Program-made: the position numbers and the translations under genes
From: Meiothermus sp. CFH 77666
GTDB lineage: Bacteria; Deinococcota; Deinococci; Deinococcales; Thermaceae
Assembly: GCF_017497985.1 (NCBI RefSeq)
Contig: NZ_JAGDFV010000012.1
Span: forward strand, 1-64,000
DNA: 64,000 bases
Direction of reading: 5' to 3'
Notes under the pieces: model-generated
The model's database searches: none
The model's input: the letters and a program-made list of their open reading frames with translations, nothing else
Told to the model about the DNA's origin: nothing
In this document: positions 16,574-26,481 of the stretch, in pieces
Position numbering within the stretch: the first letter of the stretch is position 1
Layout of the letters: each line of letters begins with the position of its first letter

Positions 16574-17815
16574 ATGTCGCTATCGCGCAAACTTTCGCAA
16601 CCCAACGTTACTGCCTCGGCATCACCACAACCAACCACCCGGCCCCAGTACGGCTTGCTTGTACTGGGGTTGTTGGGAACGGGGTATTTGTATATGCAGC
16701 TTTCCGCAACCCAGGGCCTGTTGCTATTGCTGGGGGTGGGGCTGGGTTTTAGTCTGTTTCACGCAAAGTTTGGCTTTAGCTCGGCCTTCCGTCAGCTTCT
16801 AACCGTGGGGCAGGGGCGGGCCCTGCAAGCCCATATGCTCCTGTTGGCGGTTACCGCAACCCTGTTTGCCCTTCTCTTTGCCCTGGGCCAGGGCCTAGGC
16901 GGGCAGCCGCTGGCCGGCTACCTGGCTCCCATTGGGCCTGGGCTGCTGCTGGGTGCCTTTGTTTTTGGTATTGGGATGCAACTGGCCGGGGGTTGTGCCT
17001 CGGGCACCCTGTACGCTACCGGCGGGGGTAGTTTGATTGGCCTGGTGGCGCTCTGCAGTTTTGTGGCGGGTTCGGTGCTGGGCGCCTGGAACCTGGAGTT
17101 CTGGACGATGGGCCCTGGAGCGGCGGGAACCCTGCCCCCCATCTCGCTGGCCGAGCGCCTGGGGCTTTGGGGGGCGCTGGCGGTAACGCTCGCATGCGTG
17201 GGAGGAATAGCCTTGCTGGCCGAATGGGTCATCCGCAAGCGGCAGCCCCCGCCCCCTTTTCAGCCACAAGGGCCAAAGGGGTGGGTTCGCATACTGCGCG
17301 GCACCTGGCCTTTGTGGGTAGCTGCTCTGGTGCTGGCCGTGCTCAATGCGGCAGTACTCTATGTGAGCGGGCGGCCCTGGGGGGTTACCTACAGCCTGGC
17401 CCTGTGGGGTTCGCAGGCGGTGGAAGCCCTGGGCCTGGCCCAGCCTGCGTTCTGGGGGTTCTGGAACGGTCAGTCGCCCCTCGAGCTTTCCCCCCTGGGC
17501 CACCCCACCAGCCTCACCAACCTGGGCATCCTGCTGGGGGCGCTGCTGAGCGCTTCGGCAGCCGGGGTGTTCGGGAAAAATCCTCGCCTGGGCTGGAAGA
17601 CCCTTCTGGCCGCGGTGTTGGGCGGGCTGCTGATGGGTTATGGGGCCCGGCTGGCCTATGGCTGCAACATCGGTGCGTACATCGGCGGGGTGGCTTCCTT
17701 CAGCCTGCACGGCTGGGTCTGGCTGGGGATGGCCTTGCTGGGCACCGGCGTCGGTCTGCTGCTGCGCCCGTTGTTCGGGCTGGCCAACCCCAAGCCCACC
17801 GACTCGGTCTGCTGA
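16574..17815 (+). CDS. YeeE/YedE-family sulfur-compound transporter
   Basis: A 413-aa polytopic membrane protein of the family that includes the thiosulfate importer TsuA. It has about ten hydrophobic segments and the two internal cysteine motifs expected in this fold: GGCASGTLYATGGGS (about 136-150) and YGCNIGAYIGGVASFS (about 360-375). The two halves are related pseudo-repeats. Thiosulfate or a similar reduced sulfur compound is the likely substrate. GGGAGCACAG precedes the ATG. It is transcribed alone from a promoter with a palindromic operator. Its 3' flank contains the repeats at 17825. Confidence 0.85.
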   Translation: MSLSRKLSQPNVTASASPQPTTRPQYGLLVLGLLGTGYLYMQLSATQGLLLLLGVGLGFSLFHAKFGFSSAFRQLLTVGQGRALQAHMLLLAVTATLFALLFALGQGLGGQPLAGYLAPIGPGLLLGAFVFGIGMQLAGGCASGTLYATGGGSLIGLVALCSFVAGSVLGAWNLEFWTMGPGAAGTLPPISLAERLGLWGALAVTLACVGGIALLAEWVIRKRQPPPPFQPQGPKGWVRILRGTWPLWVAALVLAVLNAAVLYVSGRPWGVTYSLALWGSQAVEALGLAQPAFWGFWNGQSPLELSPLGHPTSLTNLGILLGALLSASAAGVFGKNPRLGWKTLLAAVLGGLLMGYGARLAYGCNIGAYIGGVASFSLHGWVWLGMALLGTGVGLLLRPLFGLANPKPTDSVC

Positions 17816-17824
17816 CCGCACCTG

Positions 17825-17991
17825 ACCCCAACTGCGGTTCGCTCGAGGCCGCAGGCGGGAGCCCTGGCGAAAGGGGCGGGTACCCACCTCACTTAATACC
17901 CAACTGTGGCTCCCTCGAGGCCGCAGGCGCAAGCCTTGGCATGGTCTCGGGCAATGTACCCTACTTCACCCCCAACTGCGGTTCGCTCGAG
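17825..17991 (-). repeat. Degenerate tandem repeat copying the 3' end of the TPR gene
   Basis: Three units with a 71-73 bp period share CCCAACTG-GG-T---CTCGAGGC (17825, 17898, 17969). The third unit is the real 3' end of the minus-strand gene ending at 17961 and encodes SSEPQLGVK-stop. The second unit reads SREPQLGIK-stop and the first SSEPQLG in the corresponding frame. Units one and two agree over about 42 bp and can form CTGCGG/CCGCAG hairpins. They lie beyond the stop codon, so they are untranslated. Confidence 0.65.
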
Positions 17992-19901
17992 GCGAACCCC
18001 ACGCTGCCACTGCTGGCGTTCCACACCAGGCTCCAGTTGCGGTTGCCGCCGGGTGCCACAAGCCCCGCATCCATGATGCCGCCCTCGTCGGTCAGGCGCA
18101 CAAAGCCGCCGGGAACAAACACCGCCAGCCGGAAGTCGAGCTGGGAAAAGACCAGGGGCGAGAGGCTGTCGCGCAGAATCTGGAAGCGGTCCATCCAGGC
18201 GGGGTTGGCAAAGTTGAACTCGGTGCGCTCACAACTGAGGAAGAGCCGCCAGCCCCGCGCAGGGGTCGCGGGCGCCGGGCTGGGGGTGCAGGCCGGGGGA
18301 ACCTGGGGGGTGGCCAGCGGGCCCATGATGGGTGCGCTTTCGTTGCCGCAGTTCTCGCTGCCCCGAGCGGACTCGAGGCCGACCAAGTAGGTTGAAGCGT
18401 AATCGTAGACCTTCTGGGCAGCTAGGTAGTACAGGAGCCGCAGGCGCAGCGTGGCAACGGTGCGGTAGGTGGGCTCGGAGAAACGGGTGCTGAGGGTGGC
18501 AGCGCTCTGCCAGGCCTGGGTGTACAGGCTACGCAGGGCACGGTCGGCGGCCTGGAAGGCGGGCAGGGCGGCTTCGCGCCAGGCGGCGGCGCTGGCACAG
18601 CCTGGGCTGGAGCTGAAGCGGGCGTTGAGCTCGGAAACCGTGCGGCTCAGGGTGGCCTCGGCGGCCTCGTAGGCCTGCCCTTCCCGTGGAGCATAGTCGT
18701 TGCGGTTGTTCAGTCGGGCGGCAGAACCCACAGCATCGGACAAAAAGGTGATGAACCGGCCCTTCACCACCCCCACCCGCCGCTCGGCGCGGATCTCCAC
18801 ACTGCGACGGGCCTCGGCTGCACCGGCAGATGTAAACGCCTCGAGGGTGGGCCGCTTGGCCTCGATCTCCTGGCGCAGGGCCTCGAGTGCCTCCCTTGCC
18901 CCGGCGGTCTGGCCGGGGGCCACAAAGTTCAGGCTGGGTAGGGTGGGTACGCCGGTAACGGGCACAAACAGCTCGCTCAAGGGGCGCACCTGGGTGTTCT
19001 CGGCCCCGCTCAGGTTGTGCCGCCACCAGGCCCGTTTGGCCCAGACGCTGGCTTCGGCGCACTTGTTCTGGGCCCCCAGGGCGTAGGCCAGGTTCAGGCG
19101 GGCCTCTTGCAGGTTGGGGTCGGCCTGGGCGGCGGCCCGGAGCGCAGCCTCGGCCTCGGGCAGTCGGCGCAGACGCAGCAGGGCGTGGCCCTTATTGTTT
19201 TGCAGCAAAGGGCGCAGAGCCGCCGGGGGGTTCAGCCCTTCGGCAGCAGTCGAGAGGGCCAGGGCCTCGGCAAAGAGGCCGTAGTAGTTGGCGATTCCGG
19301 CCAGGTTGACCAGGTGCGCGGGGTTGCGCGGCTCGAGCTGCTGGGCCCGCAACAACAGCCCCAGGGCCAGCTGGGGCTTGCCGATCACGGCTGCCAAAGC
19401 AGCATTGCGGCTGGCGGTAGCAGCTTCCTTGTACTCGGGCTGGGTCTCCATCAGGCGCAGGCTGCCCGGCCCCGCCGCTGCGTTCAGGGCGCGGCGCAGG
19501 TTGGCCAGGGCGCCGGCCTGGTTGGGAATGGCCGGGGCGCTGGGGCGCTGCGGAGCCACCCGCTGGAGCTGCTGTCGCTGGGCTTTGAGGGCCCGGAGCT
19601 GCTGCTCGATCATGGCCCGACTGGGATCGCCTGCCTCGAGGTCTTTGAGTTCCTGCTCGAGTTCGGCAATGCTCTCGTCCAACCCCGCCAGCAGGTTCTG
19701 CCCCAAAGCCGCCTGTCCCCCCTGGGTCTGTAGATCCCGGTCTGGGTTGGTGAGACCCGAAAAGTTGGTGCCCAGGCTCTCGGGCTTGGGGCACTGGGCT
19801 TCAGCCCACTGCATCTGCAGGTCGCTCAGGGCAGCCATGCGGGGAGGCTGGGCCAGGGCCAGCGGGGTCAGCATTACCAGGACGGTCACGACAACCTTCA
19901 T
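17961..19901 (-). CDS. Secreted TPR protein of unknown function
   Basis: A 646-aa exported protein with signal peptide MKVVVTVLVMLTPLALAQ. The start at 19901 is chosen because GAGGAGGG precedes it. A coiled-coil stretch (about 55-105: IAELEQELKDLEAG, QQLRALKAQRQQL) is followed by TPR-like helices (about 150-270: AALAAVIGKPQLALGLLLRA, NNKGHALLRLRRLPEAEAALRAA). The C-terminal part is helical, then ends in a beta-rich domain. It is the last of six tightly packed minus-strand genes (26449 to 17961) probably expressed from the SARP-type promoter at 26482. It may act as a periplasmic scaffold. Confidence 0.75.
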   Translation of the reverse strand: MKVVVTVLVMLTPLALAQPPRMAALSDLQMQWAEAQCPKPESLGTNFSGLTNPDRDLQTQGGQAALGQNLLAGLDESIAELEQELKDLEAGDPSRAMIEQQLRALKAQRQQLQRVAPQRPSAPAIPNQAGALANLRRALNAAAGPGSLRLMETQPEYKEAATASRNAALAAVIGKPQLALGLLLRAQQLEPRNPAHLVNLAGIANYYGLFAEALALSTAAEGLNPPAALRPLLQNNKGHALLRLRRLPEAEAALRAAAQADPNLQEARLNLAYALGAQNKCAEASVWAKRAWWRHNLSGAENTQVRPLSELFVPVTGVPTLPSLNFVAPGQTAGAREALEALRQEIEAKRPTLEAFTSAGAAEARRSVEIRAERRVGVVKGRFITFLSDAVGSAARLNNRNDYAPREGQAYEAAEATLSRTVSELNARFSSSPGCASAAAWREAALPAFQAADRALRSLYTQAWQSAATLSTRFSEPTYRTVATLRLRLLYYLAAQKVYDYASTYLVGLESARGSENCGNESAPIMGPLATPQVPPACTPSPAPATPARGWRLFLSCERTEFNFANPAWMDRFQILRDSLSPLVFSQLDFRLAVFVPGGFVRLTDEGGIMDAGLVAPGGNRNWSLVWNASSGSVGFASSEPQLGVK

Positions 19902-19939
19902 TGGGAATCCCTCCTCAACTGTAGCACCCGGCTCCAGCA

Positions 19940-21649
19940 TCAGCGAGAGGTACGCGGAACGGCGTTGAGCGTCCAGGTGCTGGTGTAGGTGGTGCCTGGT
20001 ATCTCGTAGCTCCCGCTAATCAATCGGTTTTCATTGGAGAGGGTCAGCGTCCCATCAAATCCGAACAGGATTTGGAATAGATTTCTTTGGGTAACTGGTC
20101 TATCACCACAGTTAATCGAGTACGTTGCATCCAGGAAGAACCCAGCGGAATATTGAGCCGGCTCATGCCCATAGTCTACTATCAGGACGTTGCGATCGGG
20201 GTTTGAGTCCGCCTCCACGCTTACGACACTCACACTGCAGCCATTACCCGAGTTAAGCGTAAGGCGCAAGTTGCGCCCTGTAGCGGCATAGGTCACCACG
20301 TCGCCTTGGATGTCCTCCACGATATAGGTGATCTCCGCCGAACCTGACCAACCGTTCACAATAGCCTGGGGCTGACTGGCGCTGGCTGCCCCTTCCCAGT
20401 TGGGGATACCACAGCGTTTGACCCGATCCTCAGCCTGGCTTATCCAGGATGCCCCCAGGTTTTGCACCAGGGCCGGGTAGAGCTTGGCCCAGTACAATAG
20501 CTCGCGCATCTCCTTGCGAACCTTACGGTCTCCCCTTTCGCACTGCTCGTAGAGCTCGTCGAAGCGAATGCGGATACGGTTCGCCTGGCGGCGGCTGTGG
20601 GCCTTGATCTGGGAGTCAAACTCGGCCTCGAGGCCATACTTGCGCAGGAAAGCCAACCACTGGCGGAACTCACGAAATACCGCCAGGGTGTCACGGGAAG
20701 GGCGGTTGAGTTCTTTGAGTTCCAGACTTTTGGCCTTACCCTCTGCTAACTGGCGCGGTGTGAGCAGTGGGGCCAGATCATCCTCCTCGGCGGCGGCCCG
20801 CTGCTGGGACTGATTGAAGGGGTCGGTAGGGGGGTTGTCCTGGGTCTGTTTCTTCACGTCCTGCGGGGTTCCAGCGCCCACACCATGGGTGCCCCCTTTG
20901 ATCGGTTTGATGGGGGCCAGCTCGTCCTCATCCTGTAGCTTTCGCGGCACAGCCAGGGGTTCCGCCGCACCAAAGGGAACCAGGTGGAACTCCTGTCCAT
21001 TGTTGGCGCTGGCAAAGGCCACTGGGCGTGTACCCGCAGGCCAGGTTGGAGCCGAGGTCAGGGTAAGACGGGCCTCGCCGTAGAGCTCCAGGTTCTCCGG
21101 CTCAATCCGCACCGCACCCAGCAGCCCACCACTCAGCGGAAGCCCCCCAACCTGATTGATAGGGGTCAGGGTGATCTCGGTGTCGCGCAGGAGGGCGTTG
21201 GGTGGAATGGTAAGGGTATAGGAGACCCCATTCGCACCCGTTACACTCAGGCTTCCCCCGGAGGTGCCTACCGTCGCTGTGGCGCTGCGGGCGGTATCCG
21301 GCGTCAGGCTCACCGTGAGGGGGTTGGGCCTGACTGCAGGCACCAAAACGGTCGTCTCGCTAACCCCGTTCACACCGGTAAGTCGGTAGGCGTAGCTCGT
21401 ATCGTCGAAGACCGGGAAGTCTTCAAAACTGGTCTTGCCGGTAACCTCCGCCAGGGGTTCGAACGCCCCATCTTCCATTTTGCGCTCGAGCAACAGCGGC
21501 CCGCTCTGAGCGTTCCAGGTGAGGGCAACCGTATGGCTCTTTACTGCTGTCGCCCGGAGATTGGCCGGGTTGGTCGGCAGGTTGCCCTCACCCGGACAAC
21601 CCGACAGCAAAAAGGACAGAAAGCCCAGCAGAACGATCCAATAGCGCAT
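19940..21649 (-). CDS. Lipoprotein with FN3-like and ZU5-like domains
   Basis: A 569-aa lipoprotein with lipobox LLSGC (Cys18). Residues about 28-110 look like a fibronectin type III domain (PANLRATAVKSHTVALTWNA, YAYRLTGVNG). Residues about 120-230 look like a ZU5-type domain (SLSVTGANGVSYTLTIPPNALLRDTEITLTPI), common in bacterial surface proteins. The middle (about 280-430) is charged and helical, rich in Lys, Arg and Glu. The C-terminus (about 430-569) is beta-rich and resembles a small lipocalin-like domain. AAAGGAG precedes the ATG. It is the fifth gene of the operon started at 26449. Confidence 0.75.
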   Translation of the reverse strand: MRYWIVLLGFLSFLLSGCPGEGNLPTNPANLRATAVKSHTVALTWNAQSGPLLLERKMEDGAFEPLAEVTGKTSFEDFPVFDDTSYAYRLTGVNGVSETTVLVPAVRPNPLTVSLTPDTARSATATVGTSGGSLSVTGANGVSYTLTIPPNALLRDTEITLTPINQVGGLPLSGGLLGAVRIEPENLELYGEARLTLTSAPTWPAGTRPVAFASANNGQEFHLVPFGAAEPLAVPRKLQDEDELAPIKPIKGGTHGVGAGTPQDVKKQTQDNPPTDPFNQSQQRAAAEEDDLAPLLTPRQLAEGKAKSLELKELNRPSRDTLAVFREFRQWLAFLRKYGLEAEFDSQIKAHSRRQANRIRIRFDELYEQCERGDRKVRKEMRELLYWAKLYPALVQNLGASWISQAEDRVKRCGIPNWEGAASASQPQAIVNGWSGSAEITYIVEDIQGDVVTYAATGRNLRLTLNSGNGCSVSVVSVEADSNPDRNVLIVDYGHEPAQYSAGFFLDATYSINCGDRPVTQRNLFQILFGFDGTLTLSNENRLISGSYEIPGTTYTSTWTLNAVPRTSR

Positions 21650-21669
21650 ACTTTAGCTCCTTTACGGCC

Positions 21670-22764
21670 TTACCGCCGCTGGTAGGTGTACCAGGGGTTG
21701 GCCTCGTAGCAGACGGCAAAACCCCAGAAGTGCGTGGGGTACTGACAGCCCAGCATGAAGCTCTCTCCCCCCTGGGGCAGGGTGTAGCTCCAGCGGTGAT
21801 AGCGGGTGAGGGGCTGCAAGGTATAGGTCTGTACCCCGTTCTCTGCCTCACACTCGCGGATCCGCACAATCAGCCGGGCCTCGCTAGGGGTCATTCGCAC
21901 ATCCCCCTGGTAGGTGTCGCTGCCACGCTGGTCGGTGACTTTGAACAGGGCCTGGCCCTTCTCGTAGTAGATCAGGTCTTTCTTGCAGACGCCCTCGAGG
22001 TTTACCCGCACATAAGCCATGCCCAGCTCGTAGCCCTCCGGCGAAAAGCGCACAAAGCGGTTCTCCCCGCAGCAGTCGGGAAACCGGTAGGCCCCGGTCT
22101 GGGGGTTGTAGAAGTTGGTCTCGTAGCGGCCCCACAGCCCCAGGATTTCGTCGTAAGGGCCTTGCTGGCCCAGCTCGAAGCCGGGGGGCTGGGGCGGTTG
22201 GGGCAGGTTGGCAGGCGGGGTACGGTTCAGCAGCTTGAAACGAAGGGGATACGGCCCGCCGGAGAGTTCCATCAGCAGGCTGGTATCCAGAAAGGTGGAG
22301 TATTCGCTCACCGCAGCCTCGAACACCACCGGGTCGAGCCGCTGGTTGAAGCTGCCCGACTGGGCGCAGTTCCGCACGTCCAGCCGGCGCTCGCGAGGCC
22401 GCAGGGTGAGCCGGTTATTGCCCCACTCGGCCTGCCCCACCATCTGGTCGAAGAAGCTCACCAGGCTACAGTTGGACGCAACCCCCTGGGAGTAATGGGC
22501 AAAGTAGAACTCGCCGTTGGGCTTCACCTTGAGCTGGGCCGAGTAGCCTCCGGTCATGGTGAACTCGAAGCCGGTGAGGGGGTTGCGGAAATCCCCGCTG
22601 CTGGCCAGGGTATCCTGCCAGATTCCCGAGAGCTCGGCGGGGAAACTGCCGCTGGGATTGGTGGGGTTGGTTGGATTGGAGGGGTTGGTGGGGTTGCCCC
22701 CTCCACCATCCCCACAAGCAGCCAACAGCAGCAAGAAGCCTGTCGCAAGAAGAATCTTATGCAT
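21670..22764 (-). CDS. Lipoprotein with NPTNP linker, unknown function
   Basis: A 364-aa lipoprotein with lipobox LLAAC (Cys17). A flexible linker GDGGGGNPTNPSNPTNPTNP follows the lipidation site, keeping the domain away from the membrane. The rest looks beta-rich, with a repeated pattern 'SGIWQDTL...FTMTGGYSAQLKVKPNGEFYF' and 'LGLWGRYETNFYNPQTGAYRF...VRFSPEGYELGMA', suggesting two related lipocalin-like halves. AAAGGAGGTACGG supports the start. It is the fourth gene of the 26449 operon, 20 bp before the next gene. The family was not recognised. Confidence 0.72.
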   Translation of the reverse strand: MHKILLATGFLLLLAACGDGGGGNPTNPSNPTNPTNPSGSFPAELSGIWQDTLASSGDFRNPLTGFEFTMTGGYSAQLKVKPNGEFYFAHYSQGVASNCSLVSFFDQMVGQAEWGNNRLTLRPRERRLDVRNCAQSGSFNQRLDPVVFEAAVSEYSTFLDTSLLMELSGGPYPLRFKLLNRTPPANLPQPPQPPGFELGQQGPYDEILGLWGRYETNFYNPQTGAYRFPDCCGENRFVRFSPEGYELGMAYVRVNLEGVCKKDLIYYEKGQALFKVTDQRGSDTYQGDVRMTPSEARLIVRIRECEAENGVQTYTLQPLTRYHRWSYTLPQGGESFMLGCQYPTHFWGFAVCYEANPWYTYQRR

Positions 22765-22792
22765 CCGTACCTCCTTTAAGAAGCATGACCGG

Positions 22793-22975
22793 CTACTGCG
22801 GCGCTTCTACCCCGGCCTCCTCCATCTCCTGTTGCAAAAAAGCCGTCAGGGCGCTGGGCTCGGCGAAGTAATGGCGCTCCTCGCCCTGGCTGACCGAGGC
22901 CCGCCAGACCTCCCCTTCGGGGGTGGGCTCGTACCAGATGCGAACCACATAGACTTGGGTGCTGTTGGGAGCCAC
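22793..22975 (-). CDS. Small conserved-looking protein, 60 aa
   Basis: Starts at GTG, 11 nt after the stop of the upstream gene, within an otherwise tight operon, so it is probably translated. The sequence reads VYVVRIWYEPTPEGEVWRASV then GEERHYFAEPSALTAFLQQ. This 'vrvW-e----vWRasv-d---ger--f---eal-aFL' pattern is one I associate with small Thermaceae proteins of unknown role. There is no signal peptide, unlike the other members of the operon, which makes it the only probable cytoplasmic product of the cluster. Confidence 0.6.
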   Translation of the reverse strand: MAPNSTQVYVVRIWYEPTPEGEVWRASVSQGEERHYFAEPSALTAFLQQEMEEAGVEAPQ

Positions 22976-22986
22976 GGTTTCCGCCT

Positions 22987-23754
22987 TTAGCGCAGCTCGA
23001 GGCCGGTCGGGGTGAACTTCAGCCGGTCGGGGCGCACCCCCAGGGCGCTCTCGAGGGCCACCGCTGCGATCTCGCGGTAGGTCTCCAGGAGCTTCGGGTC
23101 GTTTTCCTGCACCGCCACCGTATAGCCCAATAGCGGCAGGGTAGCCATCAGCACAAAAGCCTCGTACATGCGCTGGCGCTCGCTGTCGGAAAGCCGCCGG
23201 AAGGCCTCGGAGGCCCCAAAGGCCGTGTCGGTGTTGGCCTGGAGGTTCAGGAGGGCCGCCTCGGTGGGTTCCTCGCCGTAGTGCACCAGGTAGCAGACCC
23301 CCACCAGGTACGCAAAGGCCATGGCCACGTTGTTGGGGCGGCCCAGCCGCCGAGCCTCGGCCTCGAAGCCCTTGAAGCCGTCGGTGAAGGCCGCGGTTAG
23401 TTCCTGCACCTCGGCGGGCTTGTTGCTCAGGCTGCGGACAAACGTGTTCAGGAGCAGCCGCTGCGCTCCGGGCTTGAAGGTGGTCTGGGGCCGGGTCTGG
23501 GCCTGGGTGCGGGCGGCGGCCTGGGCGCTGGGGTTGTTGCGGTTAGTGCTATTGATCTGGTTTAGCACAGACTGGGCTCGCTGGACCGCCGCGGCGTTCA
23601 TCTGAACGGTGACGTAGGCCATGGCCTGGGAATAGCTCATGCTGCTGGGTGCGCCAAAGGTGGTGCCTGGTGCGACCCACTGGGCCAGGGCAGGGCTTTG
23701 GATCAGGGCTGCCAGGGTGGCGAGGAAGGCAAGTGCTTTGTGGGCTAGACTCAT
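22987..23754 (-). CDS. Secreted protein of unknown function
   Basis: A 255-aa protein with a cleavable signal peptide (MSLAHKALAFLATLAALIQSPALAQ). The start at 23754 is preferred because AAGGAG precedes it. After a Gln/Asn/Thr-rich linker (about 60-95) comes a helical domain with a conserved-looking core GRPNNVAMAFAYLVGVCYLVHYGEEP. This faintly resembles the DUF6683-type pattern of a helical secreted domain with AxA-YlvgvY. It is the second gene of the 26449 operon, 67 bp after the first. The role is unknown. Confidence 0.72.
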   Translation of the reverse strand: MSLAHKALAFLATLAALIQSPALAQWVAPGTTFGAPSSMSYSQAMAYVTVQMNAAAVQRAQSVLNQINSTNRNNPSAQAAARTQAQTRPQTTFKPGAQRLLLNTFVRSLSNKPAEVQELTAAFTDGFKGFEAEARRLGRPNNVAMAFAYLVGVCYLVHYGEEPTEAALLNLQANTDTAFGASEAFRRLSDSERQRMYEAFVLMATLPLLGYTVAVQENDPKLLETYREIAAVALESALGVRPDRLKFTPTGLELR

Positions 23755-23821
23755 GGAATCTCCTTTCAGGAGGGTGGGTGTCGGCCCTGAGGAGGCAGCC
23801 CGGAGCCGACACCCCGAGGCT

Positions 23822-26449
23822 TTATTTCTGCACCGTGATGGTGGCGCCAGTAATGGGCAGGCCACTTGGTGTAGCGGTCGTACCAACAGCGGTCAGGTTG
23901 ATCTGGTAAGTCTTGGGAGCAGCTGGCAAAGTGGGGCTGTTTCCACACTGGCCAGCGGTGAGCAGCAGGATCAGGCTCAGACCCAGCAGTCGGCCACTGG
24001 TCGAGCGCAGCCGCCAGGCCCCCAGCAGCACCATGGGAGCCAGGGCCAGCAGCAACCCTGCGGGCAGTGGCAGGCTCGAGGCTTTCAGCACCGCAGGCCG
24101 ACTCGCCAGGGTGGTGTTGAAATCCACCGTCACCAGAAACTGCGCGGGTTGGTTCAGGCTTAGGCCGGAGCCGCTACCGCCTGTGAGGCTGAAGCTGAGC
24201 GTACCGTTGTCGACGTTGAAACGCTGGGCGGGCGGGGCGGTCTCGCCGGAGTCTACCTGCCCATTGCCGTTGGTATCGAGATAGACCCGAACGGCGGTGA
24301 TATCCAATGCGTCGTTGCCACTTCCAGAAGCCTGAAGGGTGAAGGAAGTGATAGTTGGGCTACCACTGGGGGTGAGGGTGAAGGCCAGTGCGGGCACCCC
24401 CGTATCGCCCTTGAGGCGGGTGGCATCGGCGGGGGCGTTGACGGGCTTGGCTACGGTAAGGGTAGCTGGGGCGGCGTTGGGGTTGGTAAAGGTCGCTGTA
24501 ACGGTCTTGGCTGCGTCCATGGTGACCGAGCAGGTACCGGTGCCGTTACAGGCTCCACTCCAACCGGTGAAGGTGGAGCCGCTATCGGGTGTAGCGGTGA
24601 GCGTTACCGTGGAGCCCTGTGCGAAGTTAGCCGCGCAGTTGGCTCCGCAGCTAATACCCGCCGGGTTGCTGCTAACACTACCCGTGCCACTGCCCGCCTT
24701 GCTCACCGTAAGGGTCTGGGTGGGGCTTTGATTGAACGTCGCCGTGACGGTTCGGGCCGCACTCATGGTCACGGTGCAGCCCCCGGTGCCCGAGCAGGCT
24801 CCACTCCAGCCGGCAAACACCGAGCCTGCGCTTGCGTTGGGGGTCAGGGTGACGCTGGCCCCATCGGCAAAGACGTAGTTGCAGGTTGCGCCGCAGTTGA
24901 TACCGGCGGGGTTGCTGGTTACGCTACCCGAACCCGCGCCGCTCTTATTCAGGGTGAGGCTGCGGCCAAGCTTGTACTCCACAGTGAAGGTCGGGTTGCC
25001 ACCACCCGGCACCACGAAGGACTGGGTGGCAGGGCTGGCCACATAGGTACTGCCCCCAAAGCTCACGTTGGGCGGGGTGGTGAAGTACTGGCCGGCATCG
25101 GCGCTCGAGACGCTCTGTCCGGTGCCGGTCAGAATCTCGAAGGTGCGATTGTAGTTGTTGGGGCCGGTGACGGGAACGCTGGCCGTGGAGCCGTTGGGCA
25201 GGCCGTTAGTGGTGATGCTGAAGGAGCCGGTGGTCAGCGGGGGCAGCACCGCAAAGTTGGCCGTAACGGTGCGGGCTTGATCCATGGTTACGCTACAGGT
25301 GGGGCTGCCCACCGGGCCAGTACAGCCGGACCAACCGGTAAAGCTCGAGCCAGGGTCGGGGGTGGCGGTGAGCGTGACCACCGTACCACTGGTGAAGTTT
25401 TGGGTACAGGTCGCCCCGCAGTTCAGACCCTGCGGGTTGCTGCTTACGCTGCCCGCGCCCGTGCCGCCCTTGTTGAGCGTTAGCGCAAAGGTACTCGAAG
25501 GATTCCCTCCGCTGGAAGTGGTGTTGATCTGGGCAATTTGCTCAGGCCCAACGTACTCTACTCCACCGCTATCGCGAAACCGCACTCGCCAGTAGAGGGT
25601 GTAGTTCTGACCAGGATTGATGGTGATGCTCCAGGTAGCTCGGCTGATGGTGTTGGTACTGGGAACGTTGACTGTTACCGGGCCGCTCGAATTCGAAAGT
25701 ACAGAGTAGGGGTCGCTTTGGGACAAGCGAAAATCCATGAAACCAGTACCAGCCCGCCCATAGTGATGGATGAAACCGCTAAAGTCGAAGGTGTTACCCG
25801 AGCGGGTCGAACTCGGCGCATCGTAGTTAACCAGTGCCCGATATCCCGCCACCACAAACTGCTCGGTGACCACGGTACCGTTGGAACTGCTGGTCAAGAC
25901 GCGCAAACGGCGTTGAGGGGGCTCAGCCAGGCCGGTGAGGGCACGGTTAAACCGCACCGGCACATTAATCTCAAAACTCCACCCCGCAGGTACCACGGCA
26001 AAACCAAACTGCAAACCCCCATTCGGCCCGGTAGCTGGGGTTGGGGAGCAGGCGCCGGTGTTGCCGGGTAACGGAACGTTTTCGCTGTAGCCATCCCTCA
26101 AGCGCCGAAGAATGCAGCGCACCGGGGTTTGCGTACTCACCGCCAGTTCGGCCCCTTCAGGCAGGAAGAACTCGAACCCCAGCGCGTCCGCCCCTGAGCA
26201 AGGGTTGCCCACCACGGCAGCCACCCCCTGCACATAGGTCACATCGCCGGTCTGGGGAAACAGCGGGGTGGCACTGCCCCAGTAGGCCGCGTAGGCGGTG
26301 ACGGCAGTCTCCGGAATAAAGACCACGCAGGCCACACCTGGTATGAACCCAAACCTGCCCGAGAGCCAGGTCTGCTGGGCCAGGGCAGCCTGACCCCAGA
26401 AGATCAACATCGTTGCTGTAAGGGCCAGGAATGCCGGTATTTTTTTCAT
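23822..26449 (-). CDS. Large secreted protein with three InlB-type B-repeats
   Basis: An 875-aa exported protein with signal peptide [33 protein letters not shown] before the ATG at 26449 fixes the start. After a unique N-terminal beta domain come three repeats of the divergent InlB B-repeat/Flg_new type (about 322-399, 498-572, 580-654), each with [13 protein letters not shown] and a [19 protein letters not shown] core plus paired cysteines. A different domain (about 405-490, '[23 protein letters not shown]') separates the first two. [13 protein letters not shown] stretch follows. Unusually, near the C-terminus there are two hydrophobic segments, the second ending in [11 protein letters not shown] like an internal lipobox, before a final short beta segment. 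It is the first gene of the six-gene operon and has a SARP-type promoter. Confidence 0.82.
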   Translation of the reverse strand: MKKIPAFLALTATMLIFWGQAALAQQTWLSGRFGFIPGVACVVFIPETAVTAYAAYWGSATPLFPQTGDVTYVQGVAAVVGNPCSGADALGFEFFLPEGAELAVSTQTPVRCILRRLRDGYSENVPLPGNTGACSPTPATGPNGGLQFGFAVVPAGWSFEINVPVRFNRALTGLAEPPQRRLRVLTSSSNGTVVTEQFVVAGYRALVNYDAPSSTRSGNTFDFSGFIHHYGRAGTGFMDFRLSQSDPYSVLSNSSGPVTVNVPSTNTISRATWSITINPGQNYTLYWRVRFRDSGGVEYVGPEQIAQINTTSSGGNPSSTFALTLNKGGTGAGSVSSNPQGLNCGATCTQNFTSGTVVTLTATPDPGSSFTGWSGCTGPVGSPTCSVTMDQARTVTANFAVLPPLTTGSFSITTNGLPNGSTASVPVTGPNNYNRTFEILTGTGQSVSSADAGQYFTTPPNVSFGGSTYVASPATQSFVVPGGGNPTFTVEYKLGRSLTLNKSGAGSGSVTSNPAGINCGATCNYVFADGASVTLTPNASAGSVFAGWSGACSGTGGCTVTMSAARTVTATFNQSPTQTLTVSKAGSGTGSVSSNPAGISCGANCAANFAQGSTVTLTATPDSGSTFTGWSGACNGTGTCSVTMDAAKTVTATFTNPNAAPATLTVAKPVNAPADATRLKGDTGVPALAFTLTPSGSPTITSFTLQASGSGNDALDITAVRVYLDTNGNGQVDSGETAPPAQRFNVDNGTLSFSLTGGSGSGLSLNQPAQFLVTVDFNTTLASRPAVLKASSLPLPAGLLLALAPMVLLGAWRLRSTSGRLLGLSLILLLTAGQCGNSPTLPAAPKTYQINLTAVGTTATPSGLPITGATITVQK

Positions 26450-26481
26450 AAACCTTCTCCTCCATTCACCTCGTTGTGCAC

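Noticed and set aside
19017-19733. 238-aa plus-strand frame opposite the TPR gene
   Set aside because: Gln/Gly-rich shadow of the minus-strand TPR gene, which has a signal peptide and a ribosome-binding site.
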